DNA from: an uncultured Saprospiraceae bacterium
Lineage (GTDB): Bacteria > Bacteroidota > Bacteroidia > Chitinophagales > Saprospiraceae
Direction: 5' to 3'
Assembly: GCA_937959375.1 (NCBI GenBank)
Contig: CALGLS010000031.1
Coordinates: 1 to 9,660 of the forward strand
DNA: 9,660 nt
The position numbers and the translations under genes were made by a program. How positions within the stretch are numbered: the stretch's first letter is position 1; each line of letters starts with the position of its first letter. Below, one piece after another: positions 1 to 6,958 of the stretch. The notes under the pieces were generated by a model. It did not search any database. It was not told the DNA's origin and saw only the letters and a list, made by a program, of their open reading frames with translations.

Positions 1-180
1 TTCACCTGCTAGCTCTTGAGGAGCTTTTTGATCACCAACTGGCGCCAATCCTAAGATAACAAAGTGGTTCTTTCCTTGTACTTCAACACCAGTCGTTGCT
101 CCTTTTCCTACATTGTATTGGAGCGTGCAACAGGAAGAGACACAGAGTGCAAAAGCACCTAAAATGATAAGCTTTTTCAT
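1..180 (-). CDS. Bor-like small lipoprotein, 3' end cut by window edge
   Basis: An ATG-started frame reads to the left edge for 60 codons without a stop, so only the N-terminal part is present. It opens with MKK and a hydrophobic stretch ending in a lipobox (VSSC, Cys17 as the lipidated residue), which predicts an exported lipoprotein. The following segment, with HF, a hydrophobic run, GLAPVGD and a short Ala/Gly-rich stretch (around residues 41-59), resembles the middle of Bor (the phage lambda/E. coli serum-resistance lipoprotein, Pfam Bor_protein) in order and spacing. That match is by eye from memory of the family. The start lies only 12 bp after the stop of the large secreted-protein gene on the same strand, with no terminator between them, so co-transcription is likely. 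Bor-like proteins of Bacteroidota have no established role that I know of, so the family call is moderate and the function is open. Confidence 0.7.
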   Translation of the reverse strand, partial: MKKLIILGAFALCVSSCCTLQYNVGKGATTGVEVQGKNHFVILGLAPVGDQKAPQELAGE

Positions 181-192
181 AATTTATTAGAT

Positions 193-3100
193 TTATTGCT
201 TCACCCACTCCTTCGTCCAACGGTAACCATCTTTTTCAAAAGTGATCATGTAGATACCAGTCGCATAATCAGCTACTTCGATTGCTTCGTTATTGGAAGG
301 TCTTGTAATTGTTTTCAAGGTTTGTCCCAATATATTAGTAATCGTCATTGCATCCAAGTCAACCCCAGAACCTACAAACAAAACATCAGTTGTTGGGTTC
401 GGATAAATTCGAACTTGGTTTTCCAATTCAATGTCGTCAGTTGAAATGATAATTTCTATATCTTGCAAGTAACGTGGGAATAGTTGGTAACCAGAATCAA
501 AGGGACTATCTTGGTCATATTGTCCTCCCAAACCTGTAACGTTAAAAGGTTCATCTGGTGGGTTTGTACCGTAAATATCTACATCATTATCAATTCGAAT
601 TTGGTACGTTCCGTCCGAGTTAGAAGCACTTACGTTGAAGCCTGTTCCTGAATTTGACCATTGCGATGGATCATCAAGCGTTAGATTAAATATCTTAACC
701 AATTTAGACTCCGTATCTTCATTCAATTCAGTAACCGTTTCTGGATCATGCAATGGGTTTCCGGAAGAAATTAAGTAAACAGAATCAATTGACATTTGTG
801 TTAAACCATTAAACTGAGTTATCGTTCCAAATACTCCTACTTCATCTCCTTCGTTAACTGTGTATCCAAAATTCTCATCGCCAACGTAGTTTCCAATTCC
901 TTCTTCTTTATCATCTGGGTCTATAATTGTAAATTGCAAACCAGCACTATTCAAATTCACACCATAGACAATACCTCTAACTTCACAGTAAACCATTAGA
1001 GAGTCTGCTACACCATCCGCATCAACAGTATTAATGTCTCCGATATCATACAGAGGAATTTCAACTTCACATTGTACGTTCACCACCACATTAGCAGTAT
1101 CACAAAGTGGGCTTGCATCGCAAACTACGTAAGAGAATGCATCAACACCGCAAGATCCTAAATCAGGTGTGTAAGTAATGCTCAAATCAGTATTCACAAC
1201 AGCAGAACCAAACACGGGAAGATCCACTAGATCTACAGTCGTTGTTCCATTCGGTGTGTTATCATTATCCAAAACGGAGATCGTAACTGGTACATCAATA
1301 TCTGTCACCACGTTATCATCAAACGCAATAAGAATCGGAGGCAAACAGTCAGTAACATCAATATCCTCAATATACCTTGGAAACAATTGATAGCCTTCAT
1401 CAAATGGATTACTGTTGTCAAACTGACCACCAATACCAGTTACCGTAAATTCTCCAGTTGGAGGTGCGGTACCGTAAACATCTGTATCTGAATCTATTCG
1501 CAATTCAAGTATTTCTGTTCCAACCATTACATCAACATTGAATCCAGATCCTGAGTTTGTCCATTGAGTTGGGTCGACTAAAGTGACACACTCTAGTTTA
1601 GTCATTTGTGATTCCGTAGCTTCTGACAAAGTTGTAACAATATCAGGATTCCATAGTGGGTTTCCTGAAGAAATCAGTATGACAGTGTCTGGATTGATTT
1701 GTGTCAAACCATTAAACTGACCGATGGTTCCTTCTACTGTAACTAAGTCTCCTTCTGTTACCGTGTAACCAAAATCCCCTCCAGAATTAAACAAGCCAAT
1801 TCCGTCATTATTTTGGTCAATAAATGTAAATTGTAAACCAGCACCGAACATGTTAACACCGTGTACGACACCGGTAAGCGAGCAGGCTACGCCTAATGAA
1901 TCCGCGACACCTTCTGCATCAACTGTAGTAACTGTTCCGATAGTATAAGTCGGATATGAGGCGCCATCATTGTCTTCAATAGTAATGGTAAATGTACCAT
2001 CCGTTGCGATGACAGCTCCCATCGTTGGGTTTGCCATTTGTACCACTACCGTTTCGTCCGGCTCGATATCTGTATCATCCAATAAAGCCATGTCGATAAA
2101 AGCTACGCTAGATTCACCAATACCTTCGGGGCTGAAATGTAAGGTTGTATTTATAATGGTATAATCAACGCCATCCGTTGCCGTTCCTGACCCCATGATC
2201 ACGATGTCTACATCAGCTGTATCCATCATTCCAACATTTGCCATTCTCACTGCAAACATATCTGTACCGTTGCCTTCATTGGTTACATCAGTTGTACCAT
2301 TGAAGAAAAGATATGGAGTTGTTGCACAAGTATTTGCGGCAGCTGGACTAGCAAAGATGATATCATTTCCGCCACCTGCAGTTAGTCCTGTATTGTTGGT
2401 TGAGAAACTCCAGTTTGCAGGATCATCATTATCCGCGTTTACATCACAAAGAATGAGTGAAGCTCCATCACCATCAGCGATTTCTGCCCATGGGCTACTG
2501 TTATCATAATTTACAACATCAACTACTGCTCCTGCTGCATCTACCAAAACAATATCTTCCCCACCATTTGTCAAACCACCTGAAGTCCATTGACGTGCAG
2601 TGATTCCATAAAGACTTTCGACAGCAGCAGAGTCCGTTGCAAGCACTAGATACTCACCTCCCATCATTGTAATATTATCAAAGGTATAGGTAACACCACT
2701 TGTAAAAGAAAAACCACTTAAGTCTATCGGCACTGTTCCTTTGTTGTGTAATTCCATGTACTCACCAATTGCGTCAGACCCCGGAGGATTGTACATAATT
2801 TCAGTGATTACAATGTCTTCGGTAGACGGAGGTATTACCGCGCAGTTTGCTGTATTTGCAGCACCGGGAGTTCCGTAAATTAATACAGATTCGATAAGTA
2901 TTCCAGTGCTGGTAACAGAGGCAGACCAGTTTGCAGGATCAGTGTTGTCTGTTGCGATATCGCAAAGTTCCATAGCATAACCGTCGCCATCTGCTGTAGG
3001 TGGCCATAAACCACCATCGAGGTAATCAACGTAATCAACCATAACTCCAGAAGAGTCATTCAGTTGAATGTCTTCGCCGTCATTATTTAAACCACCGCTA

Positions 3101-3399
3101 TCCCACTCATAAGAGTTAACCCCAAGTACGTCCATCATCACTGTGGAGTCGTTGGAAACAACAATGTAGTTGCCAGGAGCGATAGTTGTATTTGGAGGAA
3201 AAGTATAATTGATTCCTTCAGAGAAGTCGTACCCATTTAGATCAAGCATCATGTTGGAACTGTTGTACAACTCAATGTATTCAATGGTATCAGAACCTGC
3301 GTTGGGTGCGTTGTAAAAAATTTCTGTAATAGTCATCTGGGCGTTGAGCAAACTGAAGTTACAGAAAGCCAACAATAGGATAAGTACATTTTTTTTCAT
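193..3399 (-). CDS. Secreted lamin-tail/Calx-beta/OB-like repeat protein with T9SS sorting domain
   Basis: This 1068-residue protein is predicted to be exported and anchored or released at the cell surface through the type IX secretion system. Residues 1-20 form a Sec signal peptide ending LLNA. Residues about 22-180 and 196-356 are two lamin-tail domains, each starting with an ITEI.YN motif and carrying Y.EL.N, W.SGGL and GED. Residues about 362-478 look like a Calx-beta domain (DGVDYT, then EPDETV and IEDND near the end). Residues 485-682 and 784-983 are two copies of a roughly 200-residue module, each with GVADSL, a Y/F-G-Y-T-V core, QFNGLTQ, LISSGNPL and YQLFPRY; it resembles the OB-like modules found in bacterial secreted proteins. 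An Ig/cadherin-like domain (about 690-777) separates them. Residues 992-1068 are a type A T9SS sorting domain (YPNPTTD, then NILGQ and TGIYMI). No nuclease, protease or glycosidase motif is visible, so an adhesive or structural role is inferred. The ATG start directly precedes the signal peptide. Confidence 0.93.
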   Translation of the reverse strand: MKKNVLILLLAFCNFSLLNAQMTITEIFYNAPNAGSDTIEYIELYNSSNMMLDLNGYDFSEGINYTFPPNTTIAPGNYIVVSNDSTVMMDVLGVNSYEWDSGGLNNDGEDIQLNDSSGVMVDYVDYLDGGLWPPTADGDGYAMELCDIATDNTDPANWSASVTSTGILIESVLIYGTPGAANTANCAVIPPSTEDIVITEIMYNPPGSDAIGEYMELHNKGTVPIDLSGFSFTSGVTYTFDNITMMGGEYLVLATDSAAVESLYGITARQWTSGGLTNGGEDIVLVDAAGAVVDVVNYDNSSPWAEIADGDGASLILCDVNADNDDPANWSFSTNNTGLTAGGGNDIIFASPAAANTCATTPYLFFNGTTDVTNEGNGTDMFAVRMANVGMMDTADVDIVIMGSGTATDGVDYTIINTTLHFSPEGIGESSVAFIDMALLDDTDIEPDETVVVQMANPTMGAVIATDGTFTITIEDNDGASYPTYTIGTVTTVDAEGVADSLGVACSLTGVVHGVNMFGAGLQFTFIDQNNDGIGLFNSGGDFGYTVTEGDLVTVEGTIGQFNGLTQINPDTVILISSGNPLWNPDIVTTLSEATESQMTKLECVTLVDPTQWTNSGSGFNVDVMVGTEILELRIDSDTDVYGTAPPTGEFTVTGIGGQFDNSNPFDEGYQLFPRYIEDIDVTDCLPPILIAFDDNVVTDIDVPVTISVLDNDNTPNGTTTVDLVDLPVFGSAVVNTDLSITYTPDLGSCGVDAFSYVVCDASPLCDTANVVVNVQCEVEIPLYDIGDINTVDADGVADSLMVYCEVRGIVYGVNLNSAGLQFTIIDPDDKEEGIGNYVGDENFGYTVNEGDEVGVFGTITQFNGLTQMSIDSVYLISSGNPLHDPETVTELNEDTESKLVKIFNLTLDDPSQWSNSGTGFNVSASNSDGTYQIRIDNDVDIYGTNPPDEPFNVTGLGGQYDQDSPFDSGYQLFPRYLQDIEIIISTDDIELENQVRIYPNPTTDVLFVGSGVDLDAMTITNILGQTLKTITRPSNNEAIEVADYATGIYMITFEKDGYRWTKEWVKQ
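451..1050 (-). repeat. OB-like module, copy 2
   Basis: This segment encodes residues 784-983, the second copy of the roughly 200-residue module, placed between the Ig-like domain and the T9SS sorting domain. The strong similarity of the two copies compared with other parts of the protein indicates an internal duplication within this gene lineage. Confidence 0.75.
1354..1947 (-). repeat. OB-like module, copy 1
   Basis: This segment encodes residues 485-682. It aligns end to end with residues 784-983 of the same protein, and by eye more than half of the positions are identical. Shared blocks include GVADSL, AGLQFT, FGYTV, QFNGLTQ, LISSGNPL, DP.QW.NSG.GFNV and YQLFPRY. The motifs suggest an OB-type beta-barrel fold; the domain name is inferred. 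Confidence 0.75.
2332..2814 (-). repeat. Lamin-tail domain, copy 2
   Basis: This segment encodes residues 196-356 and aligns by eye with the preceding lamin-tail copy over its whole length. Both copies end in a short Ala-rich stretch followed by a Cys (GAANTANC in copy 1, AAANTC in copy 2). Confidence 0.8.
2860..3336 (-). repeat. Lamin-tail domain, copy 1
   Basis: This segment encodes residues 22-180 of the secreted protein. It is the first of two lamin-tail domains sharing ITEI.YN at the start, an ordered Y.EL.N motif, SGGL..(G/D)GEDI in the middle and DNTDPANWS or DNDDPANWS near the end. It is a protein-level duplication; the nucleotide sequences have diverged. Confidence 0.8.
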
Positions 3400-3436
3400 A
3401 ATTCGATATTGATTTGTTGATTGATAAAATCAGCAG

Positions 3437-3444
3437 CAAAGTTA
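3437..3444 (-). promoter_or_regulatory. Candidate -7 promoter element for the secreted-protein gene
   Basis: The minus strand reads TAACTTTG, an exact match to the Bacteroidota sigma-ABfr -7 consensus TAnnTTTG, ending 37 bp before the ATG. I do not see a good TTG-type -33 element at the usual distance upstream. It lies between the upstream terminator and the gene, so it is well placed to drive the secreted-protein and lipoprotein genes. Confidence 0.55.
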
Positions 3445-3555
3445 CTGTAAACTATTAGATTTTTAATGTTGCGAGCATACAATTAGATGTTAAGTAATTG
3501 CTATTTGACTAAAAAGAATAGCTAGGGCAAGTATGGGTGAAGTTGTTAGAAATAG

Positions 3556-3589
3556 CAATCCCGAATCTTTGTTGGAAGATTCGGGATTG
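3556..3589 (-). terminator. Stem-loop terminator after the TonB receptor gene
   Basis: A perfect 14-bp inverted repeat (CAATCCCGAATCTT and its complement) surrounds a 6-base loop. It begins 27 bp after the receptor's stop codon. In the minus-strand transcript it is followed by CTATTTCTAAC, which is moderately U-rich but not a long U-tract. It separates the receptor from the downstream secreted-protein gene, so the two are probably distinct transcription units. Confidence 0.75.
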
Positions 3590-3616
3590 GTTTATAAGGA
3601 TTAGTTTTTACTGAAA

Positions 3617-6448
3617 TTAGAAAGTAAACTTAAATCCAGCGTTCCAGGTACGTCCGAAACCAAAGTAACCACGTGTTTCGGCTAGTTCTGATCTATCTTG
3701 TGCTTCTGCTATATAAAGTTCATCAAATAGGTTATTCACGTTCAATCTAAAACGACCTTCTGTGTTGAATAGTTTGAAGTTATAAGTTAATCCAGCATTA
3801 GCAATCTGATAAGCAGGTAATTTTAGAGGTTGCTTTTCAGCATCTGTTGCGTCTATATCATCTCTTGATGTCGGATCAAAATCCGCATAAAGATTGTCAT
3901 AAGCGAATACTTCTATATCTAATCCCAGACCAAATCCAAAAGTATAACCTACTGAACCGTAAAGGGTAGTTTGAGCGGCATCACCAACTTTAAGACCATC
4001 AGCATATACTTCCGTTCTTCCTGCGGGATTATTATCTTCATCAAAAATATCAGCAACTACATCATTCTTCCACTCCCAGTTACCAACTGAAGCCATTGCT
4101 TTTAATGCAAGCCCTTTTACAGGGTAAGCAGCAATTTCTAATTCGAGACCAGTATGGAGTGCATCGATTCCCTGAATATTTGCAATACCATTACTTCCAT
4201 CTGATTGTGTAAACCGTGTGTTCAAGGTACGGTCCTGCCAGTTGGTGTAATATGCATTTAGGTTTATTCCTCCTTTACTTGTGTTGTAACCAACTCCACC
4301 TTCACCAGCAATTACTTTTTCATTAATTGCATCCTCATTAATATCCACATTATTGAAATTATAAAACACCGCATCGAAAGAAGGTGCTTTAGAGTAATAC
4401 CCACCATTTAGGAAAATATTGAATTGATCGGTTATATTAAAGTTTGCTCCAGCTTTTGCATTATACCCCAAAAAGTTATATGAATCAGAAACTCTATTTG
4501 GATCATCCTCTGTATAATTAAATCGATCTTCTCTTTTGTAAGAAGTATTGGATACAGACCCTGCTCCAAAAACGGTGAACTTATCTTGCGAGTATTCTAG
4601 CTGAACAAAGGCTCCTTGCCATCCAACAATACCATCATTATCATAATGGATTTTTCCATCCTTATTTTTAATTGTAAAGTTACCTTTATCTTCTACAACC
4701 AATCGTCCTTGCTCTACAGATGAAGGTTCAATATCTGTCGTATCAGTACCAATACTCTGATCTAAATCAATTGATACAAAACCGATATCATCTGGAGATA
4801 AAGTTCTATTTCTCTTTATGTTACCAACCCAAGCATCTGTACCAAGTAAGTTATCAACTCTACGGTAATGAAGTCCTCTGTAATGCCTAACATCAACTCC
4901 TCCCAATAACTTCAAGTTATCAGAAAAGTCGTGTGTTAATGTAGATAAGACCCCTAGCCAATTATGTTCATTCATTGATGCTCTTCTGATGATTCCGTTG
5001 TTTTCAGAAGCAAGCTTTCCATACTCAGTATCAATATTCCCAGGGACCCCGAAACCATTAACATCGTTTCCTTTATTCCAAGACACTATATCGTCTACAG
5101 GTACTAGTCCATTATCTGTTTTTGGCAATCTAAAGTATTCATTTCCACCAATTGTACCTCTGTCTCCTGTACCTCCACCTCGGCCTGTGGAATAATATGC
5201 AGATGTCGCAAGGAAAGTACGTGGGTTCATATCCCAATAATGATTTAATGCCATTTGTGGTTTATGATAAAAATTTTCACGCATTGTAAAAATTTCACCA
5301 TTCAGGTAACCATAGTCAGAATTATAAGTGATATTTCCTACCCCTTCATTATTTCTGTAATCGTTTGCCTTTTTATCTTTTATAAAATCAGCAAACGCAT
5401 CATTATAGTCAGCAATTTCTTCAGGTGTATCTGTAGGTCCATCATATTCGAAAGGAACATAATCCTCTCCAAGCTTACCTGCAAAAGTTCTTTGTCCATG
5501 TCTTTGTGGTGCACCAATAACAGTAAAAACTAATTGATGCTTATCATTAATTTCCTTTGCAATAGAACCAAAGTAAGACCAAGCATTAATCCAAGTTGCA
5601 TCAACATAACCATCACCTGTTGTTCTTGAACCAGATAGTGTAAGCGCCCAACCTTTTTCAGTTCTTCCTGTAGAAACAGTTGCTCCATATTTTAGGTAAC
5701 CATTGTTTCCAACGGTTGAAAATACTGAACCACCTTGCTTTTGATCTGTTGTTTTTGTAATGATATTTATTGTACCACCAACTGAATTGATCGCTAATTT
5801 TGAAGCACCTAATCCACGTTGAATTTGAGTCATCTTGGTAACGTCTGCAAGACCAGCCCAGTTCGACCAAAACACACGTCCATTCTCCATATCGTTCACA
5901 GGTATTCCGTTGATCATCACAGCAATATTCGTTTGATCAAAACCACGAATGTTGATACGAGCATCTCCAAATCCACCACCACTTTTAGTAGCGTAAACAG
6001 AAGGAGTTGATTTCAGAATTTCTGGGAATTCTTGGTTACCGACTTTCAATTCAATTTCTTCAGAAGAAATGTTTGAAACAGCAACTGGCGTTTTTCTGTT
6101 TTCAGCGTAAGAAGCAACAACTTTTACTTCTGACAAACCGATGGCATCTGATCCACATGCGATGGTACCAACGTTTATGTCACCGCTTCCAACTGTAGCG
6201 TCCATTTTAACGTCATCGTAGCCGATGTAAGAAACAATAAGTGTGTAATTACCAGCAGCTACATTATTCAGTACAAAGTTACCGTCAAAATCACTGACCG
6301 TTCCAGTAGATGTACCGTCAATTAAAACCGAAGCTCCAATTAGAGGTTCATCAGTCTCGGCATCAATCAACTTACCGGTAATATTACCTTGCGCAAATGC
6401 AGCAACAGTAAAGACCATAAAGCAAAGAAAGGTAAAAAGTTTTTTCAT
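3617..6448 (-). CDS. TonB-dependent outer-membrane receptor, substrate unknown
   Basis: This 943-residue protein is a TonB-dependent receptor that would import a ligand across the outer membrane using energy from TonB-ExbBD. Residues 1-20 are a signal peptide (ending AAFAQ). Residues about 21-98 form a carboxypeptidase-regulatory-like beta-sandwich (GKLIDAETDEPLIGASV, then DFDGNF and SYIGY), typical of Bacteroidota receptors. A possible TonB-box-like segment lies at LSEVKVVAS (105-113). The plug spans about 118-233 (INIRGFDQTNIAVMINGIPV, then QIQRGLGASKLA and GGTINIITK). The rest is a 22-strand-type beta-barrel, ending in the aromatic FKFTF that serves as an assembly signal. No STN domain is present, and no SusD-like gene adjoins it, so it is not an evident SusC/SusD polysaccharide system. 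Siderophore, metal or small-ligand uptake are all possible; the sequence does not decide. A terminator follows and a hairpin-bearing leader precedes it. Confidence 0.95.
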   Translation of the reverse strand: MKKLFTFLCFMVFTVAAFAQGNITGKLIDAETDEPLIGASVLIDGTSTGTVSDFDGNFVLNNVAAGNYTLIVSYIGYDDVKMDATVGSGDINVGTIACGSDAIGLSEVKVVASYAENRKTPVAVSNISSEEIELKVGNQEFPEILKSTPSVYATKSGGGFGDARINIRGFDQTNIAVMINGIPVNDMENGRVFWSNWAGLADVTKMTQIQRGLGASKLAINSVGGTINIITKTTDQKQGGSVFSTVGNNGYLKYGATVSTGRTEKGWALTLSGSRTTGDGYVDATWINAWSYFGSIAKEINDKHQLVFTVIGAPQRHGQRTFAGKLGEDYVPFEYDGPTDTPEEIADYNDAFADFIKDKKANDYRNNEGVGNITYNSDYGYLNGEIFTMRENFYHKPQMALNHYWDMNPRTFLATSAYYSTGRGGGTGDRGTIGGNEYFRLPKTDNGLVPVDDIVSWNKGNDVNGFGVPGNIDTEYGKLASENNGIIRRASMNEHNWLGVLSTLTHDFSDNLKLLGGVDVRHYRGLHYRRVDNLLGTDAWVGNIKRNRTLSPDDIGFVSIDLDQSIGTDTTDIEPSSVEQGRLVVEDKGNFTIKNKDGKIHYDNDGIVGWQGAFVQLEYSQDKFTVFGAGSVSNTSYKREDRFNYTEDDPNRVSDSYNFLGYNAKAGANFNITDQFNIFLNGGYYSKAPSFDAVFYNFNNVDINEDAINEKVIAGEGGVGYNTSKGGINLNAYYTNWQDRTLNTRFTQSDGSNGIANIQGIDALHTGLELEIAAYPVKGLALKAMASVGNWEWKNDVVADIFDEDNNPAGRTEVYADGLKVGDAAQTTLYGSVGYTFGFGLGLDIEVFAYDNLYADFDPTSRDDIDATDAEKQPLKLPAYQIANAGLTYNFKLFNTEGRFRLNVNNLFDELYIAEAQDRSELAETRGYFGFGRTWNAGFKFTF

Positions 6449-6468
6449 GTGTCTGAAAATTTGTTTTC

Positions 6469-6531
6469 GAAGTTGTTAAAAATGGAGGTTGAAATTTCTT
6501 GTAAATCATCATTCCATTTTAGAGCAACTTC
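6469..6531 (-). promoter_or_regulatory. Leader stem-loop upstream of the TonB receptor gene
   Basis: Two arms, 6469-6486 and 6513-6531, are imperfectly complementary: a 7-bp block (GAAGTTG with CAACTTC) and an 8-bp block (AAAATGGA with TCCATTTT) are perfect and flank a small asymmetric internal loop (3 against 4 bases). The apical loop is 26 bases. The structure ends 20 bp before the receptor's ATG, and no U-tract follows it, so it looks like an mRNA leader structure or a protein-binding site instead of a terminator. It matches no riboswitch class that I recognise. Confidence 0.5.
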
Positions 6532-6538
6532 TTCGTTA

Positions 6539-6546
6539 AAAAGATA
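6539..6546 (-). promoter_or_regulatory. Weak candidate -7 element for the TonB receptor
   Basis: The minus strand reads TATCTTTT, matching TAnnTTTG at all positions except the last. If used, transcription would begin close to base 6532, so that the leader stem-loop would form at the very 5' end of the mRNA. There is no clear -33 element, and the region is AT-rich enough for chance matches. Confidence 0.25.
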
Positions 6547-6609
6547 ATTCTAAATATTAATTAACCATAAGTAAGGTTCAGAATCTGGACATTACTTAAT
6601 GTATTTTAG

Positions 6610-6629
6610 CTTACTCAAAGGTCAGTAAG
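6610..6629. repeat. Short inverted repeat CTTACT/AGTAAG
   Basis: A 6-bp perfect inverted repeat with an 8-base spacer lies about 160 bp upstream of the TonB receptor. It could be a binding site or small hairpin, but it is short enough to arise by chance in AT-rich DNA. Confidence 0.25.
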
Positions 6630-6732
6630 TTTAAAGCTATTTTGTAACTATTTAGTTTAATTGGATTTGAATAAATCATTAAGCTAACATTAAGCAAACA
6701 GAGGTTTACTACATTATGTAAAATGATTCTAA

Positions 6733-6752
6733 CTATTGAAACGAATCAATAG
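6733..6752. repeat. Short inverted repeat CTATTGA/TCAATAG
   Basis: A perfect 7-bp inverted repeat with a 6-base loop lies about 206 bp after the CtlX-like stop codon. On the minus strand it is followed by TTAGAATCATTTT, so a weak terminator is conceivable, although the distance from the gene is large and the stem is AT-rich. Confidence 0.3.
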
Positions 6753-6958
6753 CTCTGTTATATTTATGGGAATATAAATTGAGACCTTGTAAGAGTTGAG
6801 ACAAAAACTTAGTGTACCAATCTATTAAAAAGGTTCTCTTCTACTAGATAAGTCAGGTTTGTTAGAGGAGCAAAATTTAAAATACACGTATCTTAAATGT
6901 CTACCAAATTGCAAAACAAATCTAAGATAAGTATCCAAGAATGTAGCATTTTAAAGGC

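Larger units (their letters stand above)
6449..6958. other. 510-bp gene-free AT-rich intergenic region
   Basis: Between the receptor start and the end of the CtlX-like gene I find no credible coding frame and no tRNA-like fold. It holds the receptor's leader hairpin and candidate -7 element near the left end, plus two short inverted repeats (6610-6629 and 6733-6752). A TAGATTTG match to the -7 consensus lies on the minus strand at 6917-6924, which would give a leader of about 460 bases. The length is unusual next to the 12-217 bp gaps elsewhere in the window, so it may hold an unannotated small RNA or a long regulated leader. Confidence 0.5.

Noticed and set aside
5658..5870. 70-codon frame on the minus strand inside the receptor gene
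   Set aside because: It is another frame of the receptor's plug-coding region, with a Trp/Arg/Asn-rich translation; the receptor reading frame is intact and shows clear family motifs.
3617..6448. Calling the receptor a SusC-type protein
   Set aside because: No SusD-like gene adjoins it, and the N-terminal carboxypeptidase-like domain alone is not specific for SusC.
6836..6870. CTCTTCTA with TAGAGGAG as a stem-loop
   Set aside because: It pairs only on the plus strand and with a G-U wobble, and no plus-strand gene ends nearby.
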